From NCBI GenBank assembly GCA_002238445.1, contig MPML01000023.1, forward strand, positions 1-62,989: 62,989 nt of DNA. The letters are read 5' to 3'. The position numbers and the translations under genes are program-made. Each line of letters starts with the position of its first letter. Positions within the stretch are counted from its first letter, which is position 1. The DNA is from Caldilineaceae bacterium bin5 (lineage in GTDB: Bacteria > Chloroflexota > Anaerolineae > Caldilineales > Caldilineaceae). Below, piece after piece: positions 48,463-56,127 of this stretch. The notes beneath the pieces are model-generated. The model searched no databases. It saw only the letters and a list, made by a program, of their open reading frames with translations, and was not told the origin of the DNA.

Positions 48463-49251
48463 ATGACAAACGAATCCCAACCTTCACCGGTAGCAGCCTT
48501 CCGCGCCAAGATGGCGGCGGGCGATATCTGTATTGGCGCATCGATCACGCTGACCGACCCGCACGCGACCGATGCGCTCGGCGATTCGGTCGATTTTTTC
48601 TGGATCGACATGGAGCACAGCATGATGAGCGCGGAGGCGCTGGGCGGGCATCTGCTGGCGGCGAAGGCGCGCAGGAAGCCGGCGCTGGTGCGCGTGCCCG
48701 GCAGCGGCACACCCTTCATCAAGCCGGTGCTGGACGCAGGCGCGGACGGGATCATCGTGCCGCAGGTGCGCTCGGCCGCCGAGGTGCAGGACGTGGTAAA
48801 CAGCTGCCGCTACCCGCCCCTGGGCGAGCGCGGCTATGGACCGCGCGTACCCGCCAACTATGGGCGCGACGGCGGCAATGCCTACACCGAGCGGGCCAAC
48901 CGGGAGATCTTCGTTGCCGTCCAGATTGAGAACGCAGAGGGGTTCGCTGCCCTGGACGATATCCTGGCTATCGCCGGGCTGGATTCGATCGCTCTCGGGC
49001 CCTGGGATCTTTCGGCATCATTGGGGCTGCTGGGTGATGTGGAGCATCCGACCGTGATCGAGGCGGTGGACAGCATCATCGCCCGCACGAGGGCAGCCGG
49101 TCTGTTCGTTGGGGCCGGTATGGCACCCGACGCCCGCTTTGCGCTTGGTATGGCGAAGCGCGGTGTGCAGTGGTTACAGGTGGGCGACGACTGCGGCTAC
49201 ATGATCCTGGCGATGGACCAGATCACGGCTGAGATGCGGAGTCAGCTGTAG
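48463..49251 (+). CDS. HpcH/HpaI-family aldolase
   Basis: 262 residues. 'FFWIDMEHSMMSAEALGGHL' (His base), 'ALVRVPGSGTPFIKPVLDAG' with the pyruvate-binding Arg, 'GADGIIVPQVRSAAE', 'VQIENAEGFAALDDILAIAG' (metal Glu) and 'IALGPWDLSASLG' (metal Asp) complete the class II pyruvate aldolase site. Cleaves 2-keto-3-deoxy acids to pyruvate and an aldehyde; this fits downstream of enolase-type sugar-acid dehydratases. Start at ATG 48463; a GTG six bases earlier is possible. Confidence 0.92.
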   Translation: MTNESQPSPVAAFRAKMAAGDICIGASITLTDPHATDALGDSVDFFWIDMEHSMMSAEALGGHLLAAKARRKPALVRVPGSGTPFIKPVLDAGADGIIVPQVRSAAEVQDVVNSCRYPPLGERGYGPRVPANYGRDGGNAYTERANREIFVAVQIENAEGFAALDDILAIAGLDSIALGPWDLSASLGLLGDVEHPTVIEAVDSIIARTRAAGLFVGAGMAPDARFALGMAKRGVQWLQVGDDCGYMILAMDQITAEMRSQL

Positions 49252-49315
49252 CGGATTAGCGGCCGTAGAGAAAGTGAAACAGGCCCGCTGCCCCCTTTTG
49301 GGCGCGTGTTGATGC

Positions 49316-49348
49316 AAAAAAGCGCCCCAGCGGTTCCGCTGGGGCGCT
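49316..49348 (-). terminator. Intrinsic terminator for the RelE/RHH operon
   Basis: AGCGCCCCAGCGG (49321-49333), TT loop, CCGCTGGGGCGCT (49336-49348): 13 perfect pairs. On the minus strand it is followed by TTTTTT (49321-49316), a textbook terminator. It may also stop transcripts from the aldolase gene, though less efficiently. Confidence 0.9.
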
Positions 49349-49434
49349 TACGTTATAGCGGTAAGTTGAACAGAGATTGCTGAGGTTAGGAATATACCCT
49401 CTATCGTAACAACGCTCTGATGGCTGGCGCCTCG

Positions 49435-49704
49435 TTAGTACACCTCACGTCTATGCCCTATACGAAGCACCACAATAATTCTGTCATCATCCTGAATGTC
49501 ACAGATGATACGATAAGCTCCAACGCGAAAACGCCAAAGGCCGCCCATGCTAGCCCTCAGCATCTTCGCGCGGCCCAACTGTCGTGGGTCCGAGGCCTTC
49601 GCGATACGGCCTGTCAGTTCCTCTTGAATGCGCTGCGCTGTTTGCCTGTCTAATCTCCGCAGCTGACGCCTAGATGCGGGAGCGTACCTTATCGTCCAAG
49701 CCAA
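49435..49704 (-). CDS. RelE/ParE-family toxin
   Basis: 89 residues: 'WTIRYAPASRRQLRRLDRQT', 'DPRQLGRAKMLRASMGGLWR', 'FRVGAYRIICDIQDDDRIIV', 'VLRIGHRREVY'. This is the full RelE fold with its C-terminal Arg/Tyr catalytic end (GHRREVY). The frame overlaps the upstream antitoxin by 35 bases and a strong terminator follows. Unlike the other toxin-antitoxin loci of the window this toxin is intact, so it should need its antitoxin to be tolerated. Confidence 0.88.
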   Translation of the reverse strand: MAWTIRYAPASRRQLRRLDRQTAQRIQEELTGRIAKASDPRQLGRAKMLRASMGGLWRFRVGAYRIICDIQDDDRIIVVLRIGHRREVY

Positions 49705-49951
49705 GATCGGCTCTTATCTCTTCATCACTGTACGTTCGCTCTACACCTTGACGAATCCGGTCCGCCGATGCACTCGCTAAGTAATAATCCTCGGTCTCTT
49801 CCAATCCGCGCTCGATGATTTCACGCAGATAAAACTCCCGTGATCGGCCGGCATCCTCTACCAGTTCATCAACGGCCCGCCGCAATTCCGGCAGGGTCCA
49901 CAGTAAAACCCGATGCGCCAGAGACACCATCTTCGCCCGAACTGTGCCCAT
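49670..49951 (-). CDS. Ribbon-helix-helix antitoxin of the RelE pair
   Basis: 93 residues from the ATG at 49951 (AGGAGG 6-7 bases upstream). 'DELVEDAGRSREFYLREIIE', 'RGLEETEDYYLASASADRIR' and the acidic tail 'YSDEEIRADLGLDD' are typical for CopG/RelB-like antitoxins. The N-terminal strand, usually 'SLRLPPEL..', reads 'SLAHRVLLWTLPELRRAV' instead; a neighbouring frame reads GFTVDP, hinting at small compensating indels. If real, DNA binding could be altered. Confidence 0.75.
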   Translation of the reverse strand: MGTVRAKMVSLAHRVLLWTLPELRRAVDELVEDAGRSREFYLREIIERGLEETEDYYLASASADRIRQGVERTYSDEEIRADLGLDDKVRSRI

Positions 49952-50162
49952 TTTCTGTCCTCCTGCACGCAAATTGTCCAAAGGCAGTCAAGGCCCTTCT
50001 CATTCTGATTTATCCAGCCTTTTGTCCTGCATTCGATGACACGTGCTGCGACAATTGTACATCCGTTCATCTTTGCCGTCCAGCTTCGCAGACAGCTTCC
50101 TTGCTGTAGAGATCTCGCGGCTTTATGGCAGCCGGTGCTGGCACAGTGTTCATTCTCCCCTA

Positions 50163-51239
50163 TCAACTCTCCCAATCCGGAATCTCCACGATCTGCCCGC
50201 CTTGCAGCGCGCTCTCGTGCGCGCACATGCCGGGCAGCGCCATTCTGAGCGCGGCGTAGATGTCGAGAGGGGGCGGGGTGTCGTCGCGGATGCACCCGAC
50301 GAAGTCCTGGACCATCATGTACTCGGCAGTGCCGTGTCCGCCCTGTGTCGCCTCCGGCGGCGCGTCGGTCACGTTCTCGGTGATCGGCATCTCAATCATG
50401 TTGTTCAGGTGCGGCACCGAATCCAGCCATGCGTTGGTCTGCAGCGGACTGGTCGGCGGGCGCGAGGTCTCGAGGACGCCGTCGGTGCCGTAGATCGAGT
50501 AGTAGTGGAACATCGGCTCGCGGGTGATGCCGAATGCGACCAGAATCTTGATGACGCCGCCGCTGGCCGTCTGCAAAATCGCCACTTCGGTGCCGGATTT
50601 GACGCGGACGGGCAGGTCCCCGGTTCCGCTGGTGACGCTCATGCCGCTGGCGGCGACGCAGCGCTCGCCGGTCACTTTAAGCAGGGGGCCGAGGCTGTGG
50701 GTGCAGTAGTGAATGGGCGCCATGGAGGCGCGCCAGGTGGGCGAGCCGTCTGCCTGGCGTAGCAGATAGCGCGTATCGTGGATGTACTCGGCTTCGGCGT
50801 ACATGAAGTCGCCCAGCAGGCCCTGGCCCCACATCTCCTGCCAGCTCAGGATATGCGCCCAGTAGCAGCAGTTCTCGGCCAGCATGAACTTCTGGCGCGG
50901 GTGGGCCTGCACCGCGGCGAGGATCTGGCGGCATTCGTCGATGTTGGTGGCCAGTGTGACTTCCTGCAGGACATGGCAGCCGGCATCGAGCGCGGCAACG
51001 GTATGCTCGCAGTGCAGGGGAACCGGGGAGGCGACGAAGACGATGTCGAGCCCTTGCGCCAGCATCTCGTCGTATGCGCTGCACAGGTGGGCCTGAGGGA
51101 AAATCGCGCCGAACTGTTCGAGCGCGGCCGCGTCGATGTCGCAGCCGGCGACGACGCGGCAGTCGGGCATGAGCTCGAAGACGCGCGCCGGGCCAAGTCC
51201 GCGGCGCAGCCCGACAACGCCTACACGATAACTACGCAT
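50163..51239 (-). CDS. Gfo/Idh/MocA-family oxidoreductase 1
   Basis: 358 residues. Rossmann start 'RVGVVGLRRGLGPARVFELM' (variant GxGxxG), 'CDIDAAALEQFG' (cofactor ribose Asp), 'DIVFVASPVPLHCEHTVAAL', then the C-terminal beta-sheet domain. The usual 'EKP' motif is 'LQEVTLATNIDE', so the catalytic Lys of classical members is missing; a reductase or a non-redox role is possible. First of three paralogues on this strand (also 51309 and 52738). Confidence 0.85.
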   Translation of the reverse strand: MRSYRVGVVGLRRGLGPARVFELMPDCRVVAGCDIDAAALEQFGAIFPQAHLCSAYDEMLAQGLDIVFVASPVPLHCEHTVAALDAGCHVLQEVTLATNIDECRQILAAVQAHPRQKFMLAENCCYWAHILSWQEMWGQGLLGDFMYAEAEYIHDTRYLLRQADGSPTWRASMAPIHYCTHSLGPLLKVTGERCVAASGMSVTSGTGDLPVRVKSGTEVAILQTASGGVIKILVAFGITREPMFHYYSIYGTDGVLETSRPPTSPLQTNAWLDSVPHLNNMIEMPITENVTDAPPEATQGGHGTAEYMMVQDFVGCIRDDTPPPLDIYAALRMALPGMCAHESALQGGQIVEIPDWES

Positions 51240-51308
51240 AGCGAAACTCCCTTCAGAAACGAGGAAAGAGTGAAAAGGGGCGAGGAGGAAGAGAGAACCT
51301 TCCTATTC

Positions 51309-52385
51309 TCACTCCTCGCCGACGGCCTGACGCAGGCGCGCGGCGCAGTCGATGCGGCGGCCGGTCGCCATGGATTCTTGCGCGGCGAAGGGGATGATCA
51401 TGCCGGTCAGGATGGAGCGCGGGTCGTAGGGGCCGGATGGGTTGGACTGAAGCCAGGTGACGAAGTCACGGTGGATGCGGAAATCGGCGCCGCCGTGTCC
51501 GCCGACTGCCGGCGGCAGCTCGACCGATTGCGGCTCCTCGCCGTTGCGCCAGAGGGTTACCGAAGCGGACGGGTGCCCGGGCCGCACCGTATGCATCACC
51601 ACTTCCACCTGCCCTGCCGTGCCGTTGACGATGTATCGCCGCTCGTAATCCGGCCCGGAGGTGGTGAGATGGAAGGTGTAGAGAATGCCGTTGGCGAGCA
51701 GGCCGGAGATGGAGCAGCAGTCGCCTGCGGTCATGGGTCTGTCGTCGCCTTCGGTCCAGATATTGCGCGTGATGGTGGCAGTGCAGTCGACGACCTCGGC
51801 GCCTAGGCAGTGCTGGATGGTGTCGGTGTCGTGGGTGAGTTTGCCTTCGACCAGGGTCGACGAGGGCGGCGTTCTGAAATGCGACCACACGCCCTGCGAC
51901 CAGCGGTTGCCGGTGTTGACGTGCCCGAGCACGCTCTGGATGCGGCCGAGGCTGCCCTCGTCGATGATGCGCTTCATGGCCAGCGTGGCGGGGAAGCGGC
52001 GCAGGTTAAAGCCGATGAAGAGGGGATAGCGGTGACGAACCACCTCTTGGTACAGCTCCACGGTTTGCTCCCAAGTAAAGGCCACGGCCTTTTCGAGGAA
52101 GACGGGGATGCCGTGTTGCAGCGCGGCGAGCGCATGTTCAACGTGGTCGACGGCGTAGCTGCCGACGAGAACAAAGTCGAGGTCGGGCGTACTGTCCAGC
52201 ATCTGGCGGTAATCCTGGTAGAAGCAGTTGCCAAAACGCTCCTCTTCTTCGGCGGTGGGATCGCGCGGGTCGGCCACGGCGACGCAGCGAACCGTCGCTT
52301 CCTCCATCGCTTCGAGGCTCTCCATGTGGTAGCGCCCGCGGCGGCCAAAGCCGATGACGGCGAAACGATATGTTGGTGTTGTCAT
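51309..52385 (-). CDS. Gfo/Idh/MocA-family oxidoreductase 2
   Basis: 358 residues. 'FAVIGFGRRGRYHMESLEAM' is the NAD(P)-binding start, 'LVGSYAVDHVEHALAALQHG' and 'IPVFLEKAVAFTWEQTVELY' give the EK(A) catalytic segment. 'SHFRTPPSSTLVEGKLTHDT' and 'DTIQHCLGAEV' contain the active-site His/Asp of this family. Its stop lies 69 bases upstream of the paralogue at 50163-51239. Likely oxidises a sugar or inositol derivative. Confidence 0.87.
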   Translation of the reverse strand: MTTPTYRFAVIGFGRRGRYHMESLEAMEEATVRCVAVADPRDPTAEEEERFGNCFYQDYRQMLDSTPDLDFVLVGSYAVDHVEHALAALQHGIPVFLEKAVAFTWEQTVELYQEVVRHRYPLFIGFNLRRFPATLAMKRIIDEGSLGRIQSVLGHVNTGNRWSQGVWSHFRTPPSSTLVEGKLTHDTDTIQHCLGAEVVDCTATITRNIWTEGDDRPMTAGDCCSISGLLANGILYTFHLTTSGPDYERRYIVNGTAGQVEVVMHTVRPGHPSASVTLWRNGEEPQSVELPPAVGGHGGADFRIHRDFVTWLQSNPSGPYDPRSILTGMIIPFAAQESMATGRRIDCAARLRQAVGEE

Positions 52386-52473
52386 ATCTGCGTCTTTCTC
52401 CTGAATCTGTCTATCGTCTCTACCATGTGCGGGTTTATCTGCATCCGGTCCTGTAGTACACTCAGGCAGCCTT

Positions 52474-52689
52474 ATGAAATTCCATTACTATCCTGACACG
52501 GATTCCCTCTATATTGACCTCTCCGAAAAACCGAGTACGGATTCCACAGAGGTCGCCCCAGGAGTTATTCTGGATTTCGATGAGAATGGCCAGCTTGTCG
52601 GCATCGATATCGACCATGCCAGCAAAGTTGCCAATCTGTCGACGCTGGAAGCGAAGTCGCTACCGGTCCAGACGTTGACACTCGTTTAG
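52474..52689 (+). CDS. DUF2283 protein
   Basis: 71 residues: 'MKFHYYPDTDSLYIDLSEKP', 'VAPGVILDFDENGQLVGIDI', 'DHASKVANLSTLEAKSLPVQ'. This is the whole DUF2283 domain, whose members often neighbour DUF4258 genes in toxin-antitoxin-like pairs. No DUF4258 gene is present here: both neighbours are minus-strand oxidoreductases. Another orphan candidate antitoxin in this window. Confidence 0.8.
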   Translation: MKFHYYPDTDSLYIDLSEKPSTDSTEVAPGVILDFDENGQLVGIDIDHASKVANLSTLEAKSLPVQTLTLV

Positions 52690-52737
52690 TTCAGGATCCT
52701 GCCTTCGTACACATCCTGCATACGAAGTTGCAAAACT

Positions 52738-53751
52738 TCACCCGTTACCGATTGCGCGCAGGTCGGCCACCACGCCCTGCGTTTCGGCTTCGTAGAGCTT
52801 CCAGATCACGCGCAGGCTTTGCAGGCTGCGGCGGCCGTCGGTGAGCGGGAGGCGGTCGTGCTCCAGGCAGTCGACGAAGTGGATCAGCTCGTTCTCGAGA
52901 TGCTTGCCCACTGCTGCCTCGAACAACAGTTGCTCGCTGCCTTTCTCCGCTTCTTGCGCGCCCTGATGCAGCAGCAATCTCCCCTGACTGATCTGTCCTT
53001 CCAGCATGCCATCGGTGCAGTGAGCATGAAATGCGTACTTGAGGCGCGTGCCCTTGGCGCCCCAAGTGCCGAAGTGGTAGCCGAGCGCGCCGTTGGCGAA
53101 TTTGAGGGAGACGTTGGATGTGCCCTCGCCCTCCATCCAGGGCGTGCCGAAGTTGGTGCCGAGATGGGTGCCGGAAACGGGCTGCCCCATCCAGGCGAGC
53201 AGGATGTCGATATAGTGGCAGCCGTGGCTGAAGAGCTGGCCGCCGCCGAGCGTCTCTATACGGTGCATCCAGCTGCCCGGCTCGGCCTGCGTATGCTGCT
53301 CAGTCCAGATCGATAGCTGGAAGAGGTCGCCGTAGGTTCTGGCTTTGAGCAGGCGCTCCATCTCGACGACGATCGGGTGAAAGCGCATGCAGTAGGCGAC
53401 CATGAGGGTGCGGTTGGCGCGCTCGGCCGTCTCGATCAGATCCATGCATTCGGCTTCCGAGTTGGCCAGCGGCTTCTCCATCAGCAGATGTTTGCCGCGG
53501 CGCAGCAGGTCGATGCCGATGGGATGGTGGAGATGGTGCGGAACGGCGAGAATGGCGGCGTCGATATGATCGAGGATTTGGCGATAGTCGGCCGCGACCG
53601 TGTTGCAGCCCATCAGGTCGGCCGTCGCTTGCGCGCGCGGCAGGTCCGGGTCGACCGCGGCGGTGAAGAGAGCGCGGCCCTGCAGTTTCTGGAAGGCGGC
53701 GCGATGGGACTGGCCCATGCCGCCGCAGCCGATCAGTCCGATGCGAATCAT
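52738..53751 (-). CDS. Gfo/Idh/MocA-family oxidoreductase 3
   Basis: 337 residues. 'RIGLIGCGGMGQSHRAAFQK' (GxGGxG), 'AILAVPHHLHHPIGIDLLRR' and 'GKHLLMEKPLANSEAECMDL' with the canonical E-K-P catalytic Lys; 'GGGQLFSHGCHYIDILLAWM' carries the His of the active site. Closest of the three to classical inositol or glucose-fructose oxidoreductase-like dehydrogenases. Precedes no transporter directly, but CUT1 system 2 starts 420 bases to the right on the same strand. Confidence 0.88.
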   Translation of the reverse strand: MIRIGLIGCGGMGQSHRAAFQKLQGRALFTAAVDPDLPRAQATADLMGCNTVAADYRQILDHIDAAILAVPHHLHHPIGIDLLRRGKHLLMEKPLANSEAECMDLIETAERANRTLMVAYCMRFHPIVVEMERLLKARTYGDLFQLSIWTEQHTQAEPGSWMHRIETLGGGQLFSHGCHYIDILLAWMGQPVSGTHLGTNFGTPWMEGEGTSNVSLKFANGALGYHFGTWGAKGTRLKYAFHAHCTDGMLEGQISQGRLLLHQGAQEAEKGSEQLLFEAAVGKHLENELIHFVDCLEHDRLPLTDGRRSLQSLRVIWKLYEAETQGVVADLRAIGNG

Positions 53752-54171
53752 AACAGCAGTTTTTAGTGGTTAGTTTTCAGTTTCTAGTTTTTCGTAGCTG
53801 CCGTGTGCGAGCACCGATGCGAACTCTTCAATACGCTCTTCATACCGGCCAACATTATACCCATCGCTATGCACTTCCGGTAAGGAACAGAATTTCGCAG
53901 CTTTTAGCACGCTTGAAAAGAGTCAGGCATTCAAACACTCGAACGCATGGGAAATCACTTAAGGAATCGCCGAGAGACCAGCCCAATCTGTTTCTTGCAG
54001 CGTTAGGGGTTATGTCCTGAACCACATTGGTATCCGTTGCGAAGTTTCTTCTACGGTACTGGAGGGCCAGATTCTTGCGTAGAAAAAAGAGGACTGTTCG
54101 TCAGAGTAGTTTTGCTCTTTCGCTTCACAACTGACGGTGGTTAACAGAAGCCGCGATTCAGACCGAAATCT
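53752..54171. other. Gene-poor spacer between a MocA gene and CUT1 system 2
   Basis: Begins with AT-rich GTTTTTAG/GTTTTCAG repeats (53759-53795), like those at 35955. A minus-strand frame 53910-53770 (GTG start, 46 residues, containing GYNVGRYEERIEEFASVLAH) reads like protein sequence and could be the worn end of an older gene, but upstream it runs into a TGA and I do not recognise it. The rest has no supported feature; no terminator hairpin for the permease operon was evident. Confidence 0.4.
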
Positions 54172-55092
54172 CTACCCCTTGATTCCAGTACGCGCGATGC
54201 CTTGGATGAAGTGCTCCTGGCCGATGAAGAACATGACGACAATCGGCAAAATACTGATGACCGCGCCGGCCTGGATCAACTCCCAGCGCCCACCCGACTG
54301 GTTGGTCAGCAGCGTCAGCCCCAGGGTGATGGTCATGGTCTCGACCTTGGTGAGGAAAATCAGCGGCCCCATGAGGTTGTTCCAGGAGCCGAGAAAGGTG
54401 AAGATGCCCAGTGTGGCCAAGCCCGGCTTGGAGAGCGGCAGGAAGATACGATAGTAGATCTGAATAAAACTGCAACCGTCGATGCGCGCCGCCTCCACCA
54501 TTTCCTGGGGGATGGTGAGATAGAACTGGCGCATGAGGAAGATGCCGAAGGCGGTGCCGAAGAAGAACGGCACGGTGAGCGGCAGATGTGTGCTGAGCCA
54601 GCCGATGTCGCGATAGAGCTTGAAGAGGGGAATGAGGGTGACATGGAAGGGGATCATGATCGTGGCGAGGATGATGGCGAAGATAACGTTTTTGCCCGGG
54701 AAGCGCATACGCGCGAAGGCGAAGGCGGCCATTGAGCAGCTCAAGAGGGCGCCGACGGTGGCAAACAACGCGATCTTGATGCTGTTGATCAAAAAGAGAT
54801 CGAAGGGCAGCACATCGAAAAGCCTGGGGTAATTCCCCCACTGCGGCGGAATCGAGATCCACTTCGGCGGCAGCAGCAGTACTTCACCCGGATCCTTGAG
54901 CGAGGTGGAAATCATCCAGAGCAGGGGAAGGAGCATTGTGGCGCCAACGAGGGTGAGACCGGTATAGAGTAGCACGCGCCACGTGATGTGAAGGACTCTG
55001 TAGGAGGTCAGGCCTTCGGATGCGGCAGCAGAGGCGCCAGGCCTCGCTGTGGTGCGGGCCTCATCTATGGGGGTTGCGTCTTGTGCGCTCAT
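54172..55092 (-). CDS. CUT1 sugar ABC transporter permease (MalG type), system 2
   Basis: 306 residues, longer cytoplasmic start (about 35 residues) then six helices. EAA loop 'EMVEAARIDGCSFIQIYYRI' with 'FLPLSKPGLATLGIFTFLGS', C-terminus 'EHFIQGIARTGIKG'. Twelve bases separate it from the MalF gene upstream. Together with 55105-56034 forms the membrane pore of system 2. Confidence 0.92.
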   Translation of the reverse strand: MSAQDATPIDEARTTARPGASAAASEGLTSYRVLHITWRVLLYTGLTLVGATMLLPLLWMISTSLKDPGEVLLLPPKWISIPPQWGNYPRLFDVLPFDLFLINSIKIALFATVGALLSCSMAAFAFARMRFPGKNVIFAIILATIMIPFHVTLIPLFKLYRDIGWLSTHLPLTVPFFFGTAFGIFLMRQFYLTIPQEMVEAARIDGCSFIQIYYRIFLPLSKPGLATLGIFTFLGSWNNLMGPLIFLTKVETMTITLGLTLLTNQSGGRWELIQAGAVISILPIVVMFFIGQEHFIQGIARTGIKG

Positions 55093-55104
55093 GGTGGTTC
55101 TACC

Positions 55105-56034
55105 TCAGAGTTCGTAATGGACCCAGCGTTTCTGGAACCAGAACTGGAACAGCGTCAGGCTGACGATGATAACGAAGAGTATATAGGCCAGCGCGGAGGC
55201 ATACCCCATGTGGAAGTTCTCAAACCCCTGTTGGAAAAGATAGTAGACGATCGTCTTGGTGGCGTTAACCGGCCCACCTCTGGTCATCACATAGGCCTGG
55301 GCAAAGACCTGGAAGGAGTTGATCACGGACAGGGTAAGGACGAAGAAGGTGACGGGCGAAAGCAGCGGGATGGTGATGTTGACGAACTTGTGCCACGAAT
55401 TTGCGCCATCGACGGTGGCGGCTTCGTAATAGTCCTGGGGAATTCCCTGCAAGCCGGCGATGAAGATGACGATGTTGTAGCCCAGACCATGCCAGATGCT
55501 CATGATCATAATGGCCGGCATAGCCCAGGTGACACTGCTCAACCAGCGCACACCGCGGAAGCCGAAAAAGCGCAGTATCTCATTAACGAGGCCGAAGTCC
55601 GACTGGTAGAGCCAGAGCCAAAGCACTGAAATGGCGACCACCGAGGAGACAACGGGCAGGAAGTAGATCGTGCGATAGACGGCCACGAACCGAATCTTCT
55701 GATTGAGCGCGATCGCCAAGAACAGGGCCAAAACCGTTCCGGTGGGGACGGTTCCTAATACGTAGTAGGCTGTGTTCTTGATCGTAATCCAGAAGAGCGG
55801 GTCTTCGGTGATGAGTTCGATATAGTTGTCGAAGGCCTGCCACTTGGGCGTGCTCAACAGGTTCCAGCGGGTAAAGCTGTAATAGAGCGAAGCCAGCACG
55901 GGGCTGGCGGTAAAGACGATCAGCCCTAAGATCGTGGGCAGGATGAGGATGTAGGCCTCGATCGCTTCCCGGCCCCGGTTACTCCCCAGGAATTCACGCA
56001 AACCACTGCGCGCAGGTGTCGTTACAGCGCTCAT
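55105..56034 (-). CDS. CUT1 sugar ABC transporter permease (MalF type), system 2
   Basis: 309 residues. First helix 'AYILILPTILGLIVFTASPV', EAA loop 'DYYEAATVDGANSWHKFVNI' then 'TIPLLSPVTFFVLTLSVINS'. Follows the binding-protein gene after 93 bases holding a purine/pyrimidine hairpin. Confidence 0.92.
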   Translation of the reverse strand: MSAVTTPARSGLREFLGSNRGREAIEAYILILPTILGLIVFTASPVLASLYYSFTRWNLLSTPKWQAFDNYIELITEDPLFWITIKNTAYYVLGTVPTGTVLALFLAIALNQKIRFVAVYRTIYFLPVVSSVVAISVLWLWLYQSDFGLVNEILRFFGFRGVRWLSSVTWAMPAIMIMSIWHGLGYNIVIFIAGLQGIPQDYYEAATVDGANSWHKFVNITIPLLSPVTFFVLTLSVINSFQVFAQAYVMTRGGPVNATKTIVYYLFQQGFENFHMGYASALAYILFVIIVSLTLFQFWFQKRWVHYEL

Positions 56035-56055
56035 GCAACTCTCTCCAGACTGCGA

Positions 56056-56096
56056 GGAGAGAGAAAAGAGGAGTCAGCCCTCTCTTTTCTCTCTCC
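56056..56096 (-). promoter_or_regulatory. Hairpin between binding-protein and MalF genes, system 2
   Basis: GGAGAGAGAAAAGAGG (56056-56071) pairs with CCTCTCTTTTCTCTCTCC (56079-56096) with a small 2-base asymmetry. The stem has purines on one side and pyrimidines on the other. It lies in the same place as the hairpins of systems 1 and 3. Confidence 0.65.
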
Positions 56097-56127
56097 TTTC
56101 TTCTCTGCACTCACTCCGCGCTGTTTG

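Noticed and set aside
49316..49348. Terminator read as that of the HpcH aldolase
   Set aside because: The six-base T-run is on the minus strand side; on the plus strand the stem is followed by TACGTTATAG, so its main use is for the RelE/RHH operon.
53770..53910. 46-residue minus-strand frame in the spacer before CUT1 system 2
   Set aside because: The sequence looks protein-like (GYNVGRYEERIEEFASVLAH), but there is no ribosome-binding site, the frame is stopped shortly upstream and I recognise no family; kept only as a note in the spacer entry.
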